64,000 bases of DNA from Rutstroemia sp. NJR-2017a BVV2 (Eukaryota; Ascomycota; Leotiomycetes; Helotiales; Rutstroemiaceae), in the NCBI GenBank assembly GCA_002946415.1, contig NJPS01000032.1, forward strand, positions 310,001 to 374,000. The letters are read 5' to 3'. The translations under genes and the position numbers were made by a program. Under the pieces are notes generated by a model that saw only the letters and a list, made by a program, of their open reading frames with translations, was not told where the DNA came from and did no database searches. The number at the start of each line of letters is the position of its first letter. Within the stretch, counting starts at the first letter, position 1. Of the stretch, positions 19,672 to 30,300 are shown piece by piece.

Positions 19672-20844
19672 ATGCTCCAACTTGCTTCTTTTGGAAAATT
19701 CATACAAGACAAAATCTCCAACGTTATGGCAAGCGCGCAAGATCTAATAGATCCAATATCACAATTACCACTCAATATGCAGTTCTACGAATCGGACAGG
19801 TATCAGCCTTCCATTGAAGATGTTCTCACGGTTAAGGACATCTTCCTCACTCTGCTACCAGACTCTCCTCTCCCCTTGGAGCTAATCGACGCGATCGTTG
19901 ATCTTGCCGAATACTGGCCTCACACTTCTACGACTTTATCCCCAGATCGTCGAGAAACCTATGTTCGAGCGGGGGGTGATGACGAGAACAGATTCATGCT
20001 ACGGTCGTTTCCGATTGGTTTTACGGATTACAAAAATGATGCCGAAGGAGAATACCAGATGCTACCAGAGTACCAGGCAAGTTATCCTTCAGGAGCACCG
20101 AAACCCTGGCCTAAAGATCGGGAAGTCCCTCAAGATGCGACTGCGGACGTGATAAATAAATGGACTCGCGCATCTCGGCCTAAAGGCGAACACCCGTGCA
20201 GGAAGATTGTATTCAAGATTAAGAGTCGCGATCAAGGTTGGGGTGGTCGTCCTGAGAACAAGGGAACATACAGAGGTTCAAGCACCTGGTTTGATGCTGG
20301 GATAGAAAGAATGTCTGCTACACGAGAAGGTATGTCTTCCTGCCACAAACCGAATTCGCAACATATTCCCACACTAATTTCCTTAGCAGCGCATTTACTT
20401 GAAGCTTGGGAGGTTGCACCATGGCCACAATTCCGTCTCTCTCAATCCGATTCCGACCCTATGGACTGGGGGAATGAGATAGTATGCAGTCTTCGTACGA
20501 TTGAACCAGACTACGAGGCCAATCCCAATTCAGATCCGGAGAAACCACTTGTCTTCAAGCACGACCTCGACCCTTCCTCGAAACACATACAAAGGAATAA
20601 GACCGCATGGAAGGATTCAGAACAACACGATATTACGTGGAAGTATACCGACAACATCAAAGACCCAGAGAGCCTAGAAGCCAAAGAATTGGATGAGAAG
20701 GGAAGAGGGCGGGAAACTATGAACGGTGAGTTTGTAAGAAATTTGAAAGTTGGGGATGTGGTGACCGTATGGGCGAAAGCAAGGTATGCTGGATGGTGCA
20801 ATATTGTAGAAGACATCAGCATTGATGTATATTGGGCTGTTTGA
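19672..20844 (+). CDS. Conserved fungal protein of unknown function
   Basis: Two exons, 19672-20329 and 20387-20844, give 371 residues. The 57-nt intron (GTATGT...CTAATTTCCTTAG) is a multiple of three and contains no stop, so it can be mistaken for coding sequence. An F-box-like/helical segment LPLELIDAIVDLAEYWPH lies near residue 65. A C-terminal domain has FKIKSRDQGWGG, TWFDAGIER, W..FRLSQ, QRNKTAWKDSEQHDITWKY and a closing VGDVVTVWAKARYAGWCN...VYWAV. This C-terminal module is widespread in ascomycete proteins without assigned function. I start at the first ATG; the frame is open a little further upstream without one. The acceptor is a tandem TAGCAG, so two isoforms differing by one alanine are possible. 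Confidence 0.75.
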   Translation: MLQLASFGKFIQDKISNVMASAQDLIDPISQLPLNMQFYESDRYQPSIEDVLTVKDIFLTLLPDSPLPLELIDAIVDLAEYWPHTSTTLSPDRRETYVRAGGDDENRFMLRSFPIGFTDYKNDAEGEYQMLPEYQASYPSGAPKPWPKDREVPQDATADVINKWTRASRPKGEHPCRKIVFKIKSRDQGWGGRPENKGTYRGSSTWFDAGIERMSATREGMSSCHKPNSQHIPTLISLAAHLLEAWEVAPWPQFRLSQSDSDPMDWGNEIVCSLRTIEPDYEANPNSDPEKPLVFKHDLDPSSKHIQRNKTAWKDSEQHDITWKYTDNIKDPESLEAKELDEKGRGRETMNGEFVRNLKVGDVVTVWAKARYAGWCNIVEDISIDVYWAV

Positions 20845-21206
20845 GTATGATCGGACAAGGAATCTTAGTTTGGATGCCGCCGTTTTGCTGGGAACGGAGT
20901 AATGGTTTTGGGAAATTGGAGCTCTGTCGCATCAAGCGAACTCAAAAGAGACTTAAGACACACATCTTCGCCTAAGAGTCATTATTGAAAAGGAATATTA
21001 CGTATGATACCAATGGGGGAGCAGAGGTGAACCTGTTTACTGTTATGAGCGCGGGCTGGAACTTTATGGGCGAAAAGAAAACATGGAGCTTAACTCCTAC
21101 ATGCTTGATAAATTGTTGACCCTCAAATGATGATTTGTCATCTAATACAGCCGTATACACTTTTCATTTTATCATACAATTAACATCTTTCAACCAGTGC
21201 AATCCA
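20845..21206. other. Convergent 3' intergenic region
   Basis: 362 bp separate the stop codons of the conserved gene and WBP1. AT-rich, with no gene seen; it should contain both polyadenylation regions. Confidence 0.45.
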
Positions 21207-22798
21207 TCACTGTACTTTCTTTCCGCTCGTCGTCAGTTTCAACGGTACAGGCTTGCTCCACAACCAAAGAGCAACAAATGCCAACCAACCAGTGACTGTG
21301 GCACCGATTCCAGTAATCCATGGCCAAGCTCCGCTAATGGCCCAACTTCTGGGGTATTCGTCGTGAGCAAAATGTCTGACCGTAACTGTATTCTTCTCCT
21401 CAATGTTTGTAAGGAATGGTCTCTTATAGTTGACCTTGAAGTTAAAGATTCCATGCTGGTCAGGGAGCTTGAAGCTAGTGGTATAGATTTGTGAGTGGGA
21501 GGTCTGAGTAGATGGTTGAAGAACAAGACGATGGAAAGGAGAAAGCATGGAGAATTCGAGCTGTAAAACATCTCCTGGTGGTGGAACGAATGGTACCCAT
21601 TTGTCCCAGGACCATTCAGAAAGTTCAATTTCGTATGTCTAGACAATTGTTAGAGAAAAACCAAGTTGGTGGGTAGCTTGACTTACAACGTCATTCTTGA
21701 TTCTATAGATCTTTGGGTTGGTGTCATTGCTTTTCACACCGCCCTCATGAAGGTAGTGCTTGATGCTTTCCACCTTTAGAACTCCAATCTCCTTGAACGT
21801 CCAGCCAGTTACTTCTTTGGAGAAAGCTTGGTTGGAAGTCTGGATCTCCTTGGCGTCGGTACCAACACCTCCCATGCCAATGCTTCGCTTGACCTTAGCA
21901 TCGAACCATGTGTTCTCCAACATTTCCGAAGACCCAATGACGGTAAATCTTGCAGAGTTCCTTGCCTGCATTGTGGTGATGAGCGACAACTGCTGCCCCA
22001 CCTCGAATGGGTCCTCAACGGCTTCAACATCTTCTTTAGGGTTGTATGAGTATGCGGTTCTTGGAGCTCTAAGGAGAGGTGTCAACAATGGGCTGGTGTT
22101 GCCCAGTGTTTGACCTACACCTCTTGGGAATGCAATGACTTCCCCGCCTTTACCCTCCCCGCGGAAAAAGTTCTTAACATCTGGCCGAATGGCATCTGGT
22201 CGTGGCAGGAGAATAATATCATGTTTATCTGGCGCATTCAAGGTATCATAGTTGAAATGATCGACAACAAGGGCGTTACGATCGGTGGGCAGGTGGATGT
22301 CGAGCTCGAGGAGTAATGACACGAGCGCAGTGGGGGTGGGGTGTGTTGATGAAAGAGTTAACAAGATGTTCCCGCCCTTGTTGATAAAGTCGAGGAGAAG
22401 CTTAGGGGTCAAATTTGGTCCCAATCCTGCCAAACGTTAGCTATGGTCAAGGCTGTTAGGCGGGGGAGTTCTACCCTTTGACTTAGCTGGTAGAATGAGA
22501 ACATGGTCGAAAGCTCGCTCGCCCAGTTCGAATAGTCCCAAATTTTCGTTTTTAGGTGATTCAAATGTCAATTTGTATCCTCGTCCTGTTCACATTCCTA
22601 TGTCAGTGATACAAGGCTTCAATGGCAGATATTCACCACAAATAACTACTTACCCTCAAGATCTCCAAAGTATTTCGAGTATTTCGACTTCTCTGACAAT
22701 TCCTCCAATATAACCAATAATTTATTTCCATTGGAGCTCAGAGCTGAGACGACGCCGAGCAAGCTCAGCAATAGAAAAGAAAGAAACCACCTCATCAT
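21207..22798 (-). CDS. WBP1: Oligosaccharyltransferase subunit WBP1 (OST48)
   Basis: Four exons, 22798-22654, 22585-22475, 22426-21687 and 21638-21207, give 475 residues. The protein is the OST48/Wbp1 subunit of the ER oligosaccharyltransferase, which transfers the glycan from dolichyl diphosphate to Asn-X-Ser/Thr. A signal peptide (MMRWFLSFLLLSLLGVVSA) is followed by NKLLVILEELSEKSKYSKYFGDLEG and RGYKLTF. The middle carries GLGPNLTPKLLLDFINKGGNIL and later WTFKEIGVLKVESIKHYL. The C-terminus has SEWSWDKWVPFVPPPGD, the family hallmark, a membrane helix (WITGIGATVTGWLAFVALW) and a short cytosolic tail with lysines near the end (TTSGKKVQ). Two start ATGs are adjacent, and I use the upstream one. 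All junctions keep frame. Confidence 0.93.
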
Positions 22799-23093
22799 TC
22801 GTTGTGGTCGAGTTTGATATTCTCTCTCTCGAAGTTGTCAATTGCGCGGCTTCGAGCTTTAGGAAACGTATGCAATGCCAAGAGTTTCCCGCGGCGACAG
22901 GGATATCGATTAGCGTCATATAGCTGCACGTGATGCTTCTAGTTCGCAACATCAACGTTGAAATCGAAGCTGCAACACCCATTTGCGCGAGAACAATTAC
23001 TCTCGAATTCTCCAAGAAAAGTGTAGGTATTTACGCAAGCAAGTTCACTCAGTCGCCAATGTGCTGAAAATCCAACTAATATTGGCAGACAAA
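22799..23093. promoter_or_regulatory. Divergent promoter of WBP1 and complex I 9.5-kDa subunit
   Basis: 295 bp separate the two start codons. A CACGTG hexamer sits near 22926 (GCACGTGATGC), roughly central. Two housekeeping organelle genes share the interval. Confidence 0.45.
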
Positions 23094-23396
23094 ATGTCGG
23101 CCGTCCCGCGATTCTTCTCCCAACCTGTACGATACCTCCGATGGGCAGCCGTTGAAAAGCCCGCCATCTTCTTCTCGATAGTCATCGGAAGCGCAGGACC
23201 GGTTGTTTTTTTGATTGCACCACCAATTCGCCGAGCATTGGGGGATAACCCGAGGCCGCAAATTCCGTTGACATATCCAAGTACGTTTTGGGGCAGCCGA
23301 TGTGATTGACCTTCTGGGAAGATCGCAATTGCTAACAGGATCCGCACAGTTCCTACAACACCAAGAAAACCCTTAAGCGGCTACGATGATGAATAG
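23094..23396 (+). CDS. nuo9.5: NADH:ubiquinone oxidoreductase 9.5-kDa subunit
   Basis: Two exons, 23094-23280 and 23350-23396, encode 77 residues. The 69-nt intron has GTACGT, GCTAACAG and CGCACAG signals. The protein matches the small accessory complex I subunit known in Neurospora as 9.5 kDa (related to mammalian NDUFA3). It has FFSQPVRYLRWAAVEKPAIFF, one membrane helix (FSIVIGSAGPVVFLIAPPI), then a conserved C-terminus with PRPQIPLTYPIPTTPRKPL and GYDDE. It sits in the mitochondrial inner-membrane arm of complex I. The gene is too small and spliced to be seen as a single open frame. Confidence 0.92.
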
Positions 23397-24058
23397 AAGT
23401 GCATATGGGGAGTCAAGAATAAACTGAACGCTGTGGGGTCGACGGATTGTGCTTATAATTTATTACACGGGCATTGAGAGAATCAAACGAATATTCCACA
23501 AACTCTGCATCAATGCATAGCGTGAACGAACGCAGGACACACCAGCCATTCGTCTCTTTACTAGCTCTCCGACGTAGCCCTAGGTAGGGATGTCTATGGC
23601 CGTTTGTAGTTTCAGCGTTACAACATACATACTTATAGTTGAGGTTGTGTGTGCGGGGTATTCTAAGTTACCTCTTGCTTCTGTTATCTTGCCGCAGTGA
23701 TCGAGTGGGGTTTGTGTCTGGGCTCTTCTTACCACTTAGTCGAGGCTCTTTCTAGGTTCGATGGATCTTCTAACTCGTCTGAGATGATCGAAGATGGAGC
23801 CTGCCGTGTCAGGAGGGGTAAAATGCCAGTGGCATGATTATCATCTGGAGTTACAAACAATGCGGTGTTTAAGTAGTCAGCACCCATAACAATCACTCGA
23901 ACTTGGTACATTAATACAGGTCTTTTTCGTGAATCTCAAAACACAACTCTTCATGGTGGTCATGGCCAACGGAAAATAATGTCAACGAGTTTAACTGCCT
24001 TTTAGTTGTGGAACATAAAGAAATCTATCTGACTAGTCACCTCCGTTCAATCTTCGAT
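23397..24058. other. Intergenic, no gene seen
   Basis: Contains the 3' UTR of the complex I subunit gene. No supported coding region or RNA gene. A GGTTCGA motif near 23753 has no tRNA arms around it. Confidence 0.5.
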
Positions 24059-24599
24059 ATGCAAATGGGCATATATCACACCAGCATTGGGGGCAGACTG
24101 CCCATCCATGTGCCTTGCCATCACTCTCCATATCCTTTTGCATCCGATCAAACTTACAATTCGGACAAGCAAGCTGAAAGCCTAAGCAAAGGTGATGAAG
24201 CTGCGGACGAATTTTATTGTAGAGAAGGAAAATTCCCCCAGCAGCTTTTGATATACGCTCACAGGTCGAAACCAGCCAGTCAATCGCATAATTTCCCCCT
24301 GCATTTGGTTAGTTTATGGATGTCATTGGTTTGAATGTTGGCTAGAGGAGTTCTTGGGAAGAGATTGGAAATGGTTTGTTGACAAGGTAATCGGGCATTG
24401 GAATTTGTCTATTGAAACTGGGAGCTGGATCAATCATCCGGAAGCTGCAGAGTACTTCGTTTCTGACGGCAGAGCAATTAACGAAGAAATGGGAACTCCG
24501 ACCTGGAATGAGACATTTCATATAAAGAGGCACACCGTAAAGCAACGACGGGAGAAGTTTATTTATTTTCATATTTTTAATGGATCGTGGACATCATAA
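24059..24599 (+). CDS. Unrecognised possible two-exon gene
   Basis: An open frame from the ATG at 24059 (MQMGIYHTSIGGRLP) runs into a GTTAGT donor at 24308. A second open stretch in another frame runs to the stop at 24597-24599, with a trp-rich, non-repetitive composition (LGRDWKWFVDKVIGHWNL, then FVSDGRAINEEMGTPTWNE). Joining 24059-24307 to 24348-24599 keeps frame, but the 40-nt intron is very short and its branch site poor. I know no homologue. It could be a real lineage-specific gene, a decayed gene or chance. Confidence 0.22.
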
Positions 24600-24911
24600 A
24601 AACACCAATGCGGGACTGTAAAGTCAACCCCTTCTAAAAGGTGGGTAGGATCTGACCAGTACCTGTACATACAATAAGAAGAGAGTTCTCTCCACTCGAT
24701 GATACGCAATAGCTTCATCTCAGCCCTAGCTTTTTTGCATGGCCCTTTCGCTCCTATCCTCATATTTTTCGAAGGGCTCTTTCATTACCGTCATGTCAGC
24801 ATGGCCGCAGCTGTTAGCCCTACTGGCTCTTCTCTGCTTGAACAGCCACCCAAATCCGACAATCCAAACCAGAAGGTGCAGAACGAGAAGCACGATAACA
24901 GCATCATATCC

Positions 24912-25530
24912 TCAGCCGCATCGTTCTTCCAGTCCGGCACTTGAGTAACGAACGTTTTCACTCCTCTCATACGCCCTCGCCTTCAAGATAGCAGCAGTAG
25001 AAACAGGGCAGGAAGTAATCGTAACCGGCTCTACAGTCGTTGACACGGATATCGAAGACGTAGAGGTCACAGACGGAACATAAGTCTTAGGAGGAGCAAC
25101 AACCGTAGTGGCTGCCCCGCCTATCGTCGTTACAAAGCCTCCAGCTAAGGAAAAGCAATACTGCTCGACAATGCTAGAAGCAATTTCGACGGGGTACGGA
25201 GTAGATTGGCCACAGAACTGGTGCACAGACGAGGAGATGGAGAAGAGATGCTCGCTGTAGGATGTGGAACATAGACATGATGCGTAGGCGGTCTCGGTTC
25301 CTTTGCCAGCGATCCCGCAGACGGTGTTGTCTTGGATTCTGGAGTTGGGTTAGCTCAATGGCATGTGAGAGATGCAGGTCATGGAAAGGAATGGCAACTT
25401 ACCCGTAGCTGAGGAAGCTGGTGACGCAAAGAGGGAGTGTGGAGTAGCCGGTGAGTTGGTTGAGATCATATGTATTGTTTTCATCGTAACAGAGCCCTTG
25501 GGCGAACGAATTCGTAATGGTGGAACACAT
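24912..25530 (-). CDS. Cys-rich, Ser/Thr-tailed protein, probably secreted or cell-surface
   Basis: Two exons, 25530-25403 and 25338-24912, give 184 residues. The intron is 64 nt (GTAAGT...ACTCCAG). The N-terminal half has about nine cysteines in CFEM/effector-like spacing (GLCYDENNTYDL, LPLCVTSFLSYG, TVCGIAG, ASCLCSTSYS, QFCGQSTPYP). It is followed by a Ser/Thr/Val-rich stalk (PSVTSTSSISVSTTVEP) as in cell-wall proteins. No GPI-type hydrophobic C-terminus is present. Directly upstream of the ATG the frame stays open and encodes a hydrophobic run (ILIVYILILFQSVYIAI) back to a stop, without ATG. A short upstream exon would therefore create a signal peptide. The function is unknown. Confidence 0.6.
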
Positions 25531-26388
25531 GATGGCAATGTATACACTTTGGAAAAGAATTAGGATATAGACGATGAGTATGCGAGGCGGCGAACAAGCT
25601 CAAGAAAGGTGACTGAAGGTTTGATGTTGCTCAATTTGACAATCAAGAAATATAGAGGAACGCAATTCAATGGTGACGGTTTAAACACAGCACTCAGGAC
25701 GGTATACAGCTCATGATATTTATATGCCCTGAATTCATCTCCAGTATTCTTCAACCAGAGCGCAGCCCCGCCATCAAGACCAGAGCTCGAAGCTGAGCTG
25801 CATTCCACAAGCATCCACCCTATCGCCCTACAGAACCGTACGATCGCGAACCAGGCAACACTTTGACATCGCCAATCGCTTTTTCGTGTATGCAAAACCC
25901 CATCGTCGAAGCTAGCTTAGCTTAGCGCAGGTGAAGAATACGAAAGGAAGCATGCATTGCCAAGTAGATTAGAGGAGCAGGTCTTCACCGCATATGAAAA
26001 TAAGCATGAACATAAGCTTCGGATCTACAGCCGCGTCGACGAACGCTGCATGTTCAGCGGGGAGATGCCCGGATATGGACACCGGGCTGGAGTAAAGAAG
26101 GATGCAGAAGTGGGAGCACGGCTAACGGTTCTGTAACGTCATGTAGAGACAGGCCCAACTTTTACATGCGGATGGGAAGCTTTTCGCTGTGCAATAGAAA
26201 TGGCTGGGTGCCTGCGAGACCGATGGAATCTTTTGATAGGCTTGATGCTCGTATTTATTGTGTTGAGTCGATAGAATGAGTTACTTTGTTTTTGCAGCGG
26301 GATTATATCTTAATATGGAAAATCTCATCTCATAGATGATAATATAATATATAACTAAATACTACAACTTCCTTCAACCAATACGACA
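25531..26388. other. Intergenic, no gene seen
   Basis: The first ~70 bases (minus strand) carry the hydrophobic open stretch possibly belonging to the Cys-rich gene. The remainder has no supported gene. A short AGCTTAGCTTAGC repeat lies near 25914-25926. Confidence 0.4.
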
Positions 26389-26514
26389 TCCGAATTAGTG
26401 TAGGGGTTAACATATCTCGCTTTCAAGTCCCACGTTCTTCGTGCATATACTACATATCATTGATTCGAGCGGAAGACGATCCGAGAAGCCCCGGGTTCGA
26501 TTCCCGGATTCGGA
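26389..26514 (+). tRNA. tRNA-Glu(TTC) with a 55-nt intron
   Basis: The cloverleaf folds completely. The acceptor stem is TCCGAAT (26389-26395) with ATTCGGA (26508-26514). The D arm is GTG/CAT around GGGGTTAA. The anticodon stem is TCTCG (26415-26419) with CGAGA (26482-26486), and the T arm is CCGGG-TTCGATT-CCCGG (26491-26507). The anticodon loop reads CTTTCA then, after the intron, C, so the anticodon is TTC (26422-26424), which decodes glutamate. The intron, 26426-26480, starts one base 3' of the anticodon as in all nuclear tRNA introns and contains GAAG, able to pair with the anticodon loop. The B box GGTTCGATTC is perfect. Sequence and loop closely resemble other fungal tRNA-Glu genes. Downstream T-runs could terminate Pol III. 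Confidence 0.93.
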
Positions 26515-26669
26515 AAATTCATTTTTGCATTTTTTGCGGATGTAGAATTTTTTCCTTTGCTCTACTTCCGGTCTTCTGTAGGCGTGAAGGGAGACTTCTT
26601 CTTTTGTGGCGGTAAATGCATGATGGCTGAGATTAAGGTTCACTAAGCGAGACGATTTCTATTAGGATT

Positions 26670-26705
26670 ATCTTAATCGGCATCTTAATCGGCATCTTAA
26701 TCGGC
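26670..26705. repeat. 12-bp tandem repeat, three exact copies
   Basis: ATCTTAATCGGC is repeated three times without a mismatch, about 155 bp downstream of the tRNA. No function assigned. Confidence 0.95.
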
Positions 26706-27308
26706 GCCCTATTCAACGCCAGAAACCCATCTCACTGTTGGAAGAGTGGTATGTATTAAATTGATTGTCTACGAGACTTGGATACAGTCTGTCGGGGTTA
26801 AAGTGTCTCCAAAAGGTGGACAGCTCAGCTCTACCTGCAGTATCATCGTTGGTCAGAGATCAAATCGACCTCAAACAAAACATCAGATAAAATGAATATC
26901 TTTCTCATATTCCCGTCTAACATAAGTACATAGATACATTTTCCCAAACCTTTACTTTTTCTCTCGCCTTCGTACCCGATAGGCAAGCCAAAGATAGATT
27001 CACGCTACGAAAATGACGCTCCAAGAAAACATAATAAAAAAGGAAAAACGCCGCCCAGCACCACCCTGCCCGTCCATCTCCAACAATCATCTATTCATCG
27101 ACATCTCATCTCATCTCTCTTTTGGCTACACCATATGCACTATGCTCCTCTCCATGCGCTCCTGCGTACTTTAGATTCAATCGCCGTGTTGTTCTGTTTC
27201 TGCCCTTGATCGAGCAGACTCAATCTAGATAGATATTTATCTTATCGTTCCCGTTGTACCAACGTCCATTCGTACTATTTCATCAAAATTAGCACCTTCA
27301 CCTCAGTA
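26706..27308. other. 3' flank of the BEACH gene, no gene seen
   Basis: This stretch holds pyrimidine-rich, TTTTTCTCTC-like sequence and the presumed 3' UTR of the BEACH-domain gene. No supported gene. Confidence 0.45.
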
Positions 27309-30300
27309 TCAGGTGTTTTCCAAACTTACCACTCTCCCATCCTCATCTCCAGTATACACCCCCTTCTCCATCGGCAAAATGTAAGTGATACCCGATTCCA
27401 CATTACCATTTGCCGTGGCTCTCCTACCACGCGGACCAGACGCCGCTCCAGCATCTCTTCTCGCTCCGTCTACATGATCCAACCTCTTCACCAACTCCAA
27501 CTCCCATTTTCCGCTCTCCTTGCCCACAATTTTCTTCCATATGCACACGATACCTCGCTTGTGTCCAGTGAAGACCAGCGTGCTTTCCAACCATTCATTT
27601 CCTGTGCCTTCGTAGAAAGCACAACTATGGATATAGTCATCGTGTCCAAGATCTGCACAAACATTTTGCTCGAGTATTAAATCGCCGTTGAGGGTGTAAA
27701 GGGCAAGTTTTTGACCACGACACAGCATAACATCGCCACTAACATCGTGAATTCGTGCACATTCGACAGGTCGTCCATGTGTAAGCTTGCGAACAAATTC
27801 CAGACGATTCAGATCCCATAAAATGACAACACCGTCCGTTGATGCACTGAGCATGGTGCTGAATGATTTGCTGACTGCCAGGGTTGTGACGGGTGTTTTG
27901 TGACCGAAGAGCGAGGATCGAGGCTGAAGGTCCACGGATTTGGATGGAGATGTTACGATTGTGTGTGCAGAGATGACGCAGTCTTCGCCAGCCGTTATGA
28001 GGGTTTGAGATGAGGCGAACATTGCGCACGAGAGTTGGCCTTGGTGCAGATTTTCAAAGAGACCGGCAAGCTTCTTGGAGTCGTTGAAATAAAAGCGAAC
28101 GCTGTTGTCTGCAAAACCCCACTCCAAGTATTTGTCATAGATAGGTGGAAGATTAAGACGAAATGCAGTAGCGCAGAGAAGACGATCTAGCTTTGACGAG
28201 TAGATGAGTGACGCGACTCGCTCATGACTTTCAATGAGTGGAAACGGTAGCCGGGTTAGAGTCTCCGCAGAAGTGTCGAGCCGTTTTGGCTTGTGTCGCA
28301 TGTCGTCTCGCGCTTGATGAGGCCTCGAAAATACCTGATGAGGGGTTTGCCCAAAGTTGTGAATAATCCCGATGGTAGACATTCTCTCCGAGTTGTCAGT
28401 AATGGCGTCCAGGTCTTTGGCGCCATGATAGGACAGATGATGGAACACATTAACACTCTCGATAGCGGCCTCTCCACGTTGCTTGCAGCCAAAGACAAGA
28501 TCGATCCATTGGTGCAAGTTTTTACTCACGTAAGGACTCTCCAATGCCTCGCGATGCTTGGCAATGAATATTTTTGGATCGCCTTTGGCCCAAGGAGGAA
28601 GCTGAACAGTATCGACAGCCCCTCCATCTCCCTGCCTGAGACCAAAGTTGTAGTTGTTGTTGTTCGTCAGGAATTCTGGAAGATAGAAGAATTCTGGTAT
28701 AAGTTCCCTAACGTCAGTCCGATTGTCTCTAGATGCAGAATTCCAAGCGTTCTCGATCGAATAGAACAGCCGATCTGGGTGATCGAAAGCACCACCTTGG
28801 AGTAAGAGAAAGGTTTGTACAAAAGGTTCAATTCTGATCAGGTATGAACACACAATCATGGCTGACGAGTAATGTGTTCCGTAATGGAAGGGCGGCGAAG
28901 AAGGGTCCATCTCTCCAAGTGTCTTGTATCTTTCAATAAATTCTTCTTGGCGGGAATTGTGCTGTGCTCCCATCGGTTTGGACAGATCTCTGAACGAAGC
29001 AGGATTGTTAAGATCTAGCTCCTCACTGGTGTAATCCGCCAGAATCCATGGGAAGACCGGATATTGCGTAAGATCATTGAACGTTCGACCAGCCATGGTG
29101 TTAACGAGCATCAGATAATGGAAGTTGGAGATTTCGCCCTTCGCCCATCGTCGCATGGCAGGGTTCCAAGCGGTTGAGTTGAAAATACTGCCAAACTTAG
29201 AGCCAAATGTAGCAGGTGCCTCTTCGGAGACTCTGAGAGATTCCAGGCGCCATCCGTCTTCTGGGTTGGGTAATGTTGAGCTGCCATTGGTGTGAGGCGC
29301 TTTTGAAGAGAGCTTTGTAAACAAATCATCCCTCGAGACGGCGGTGAGGGCAGTTAGGAGATAGCTGCGCCCGTCTGTGAAAAACACCTCGAGTGCCACA
29401 TCGCGGAATAGGAATCGACGCTTAGAAATACTGATAACGTCATTCCACTTCCAACTTCTAGACTCCTGTTCCGTTCTGACAGGTTTAGGTCGCTTTTCGG
29501 TCGGTACTTGTCCAGCAATAATTTGTAAATATGGATCCCTTTCTTCAGTAGGTGCCATGGTGACGTTCACGATTTCTCCGTCAGATCTCTGGAAGACATT
29601 GTCTATCAGATAAAGATAGTCCTTACCCAGGATCAACAAGCCTTCGACACCCTCAAGCCCAACAATTCGTGAGATGTTGAAGACATGTTGTACCGAATCC
29701 CCCCTTTGGAGACTGCGCATGACCTTACGGTTCTTGTCCTCATACCCATCATCACCATCGCCAGCTTCGTTTGGGTCATCAACGAGCTCGAACTCTTCTT
29801 CTGGGACGACCCCATTCTGAGTTACGGGTCTTGCGTCTCCTGTTCTTGTGTTCTCGCCAGATTCGTTGTCGCCACCGAAAGCGTCAGCAGGCGGGACTAT
29901 AGATTTTGGTGTTGTATCAAGATTCTGACTTAGGTCGGTTGATGAAGCTTTTGTATGGACCTGTAGAAGATCAGTTGAATTGGATTCCGTGGTTCTGCGC
30001 TTGGGCTGGTAGTCATAGGTTGGAGCGGTGCGATCGGGCAGCATGCGTAAGCGCATGCGGTTGCGACCCTCAGTACGATCCAATTTCCATTTAGTGGGTG
30101 ATCCTCGATCAAACACTGCACATGGTCTGTGGAGCTCCCGATCCATTTTTGAGAAAGTCGACACGAGGAAAGTGAAATTATCCTGTTGATCTTGCTGCGC
30201 CCTTTGATGCTTGAGATGTTCGGATGCATAGATATTCTTCATCCATAGGTTAGAAGCAAGGTCATGACGGAACAGAATATCTTCTTCGTTTAAGTCTTCA

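Noticed and set aside
23740..23775. GGTTCGAT resembling a tRNA T loop
   Set aside because: The flanks do not pair and no A box is present.
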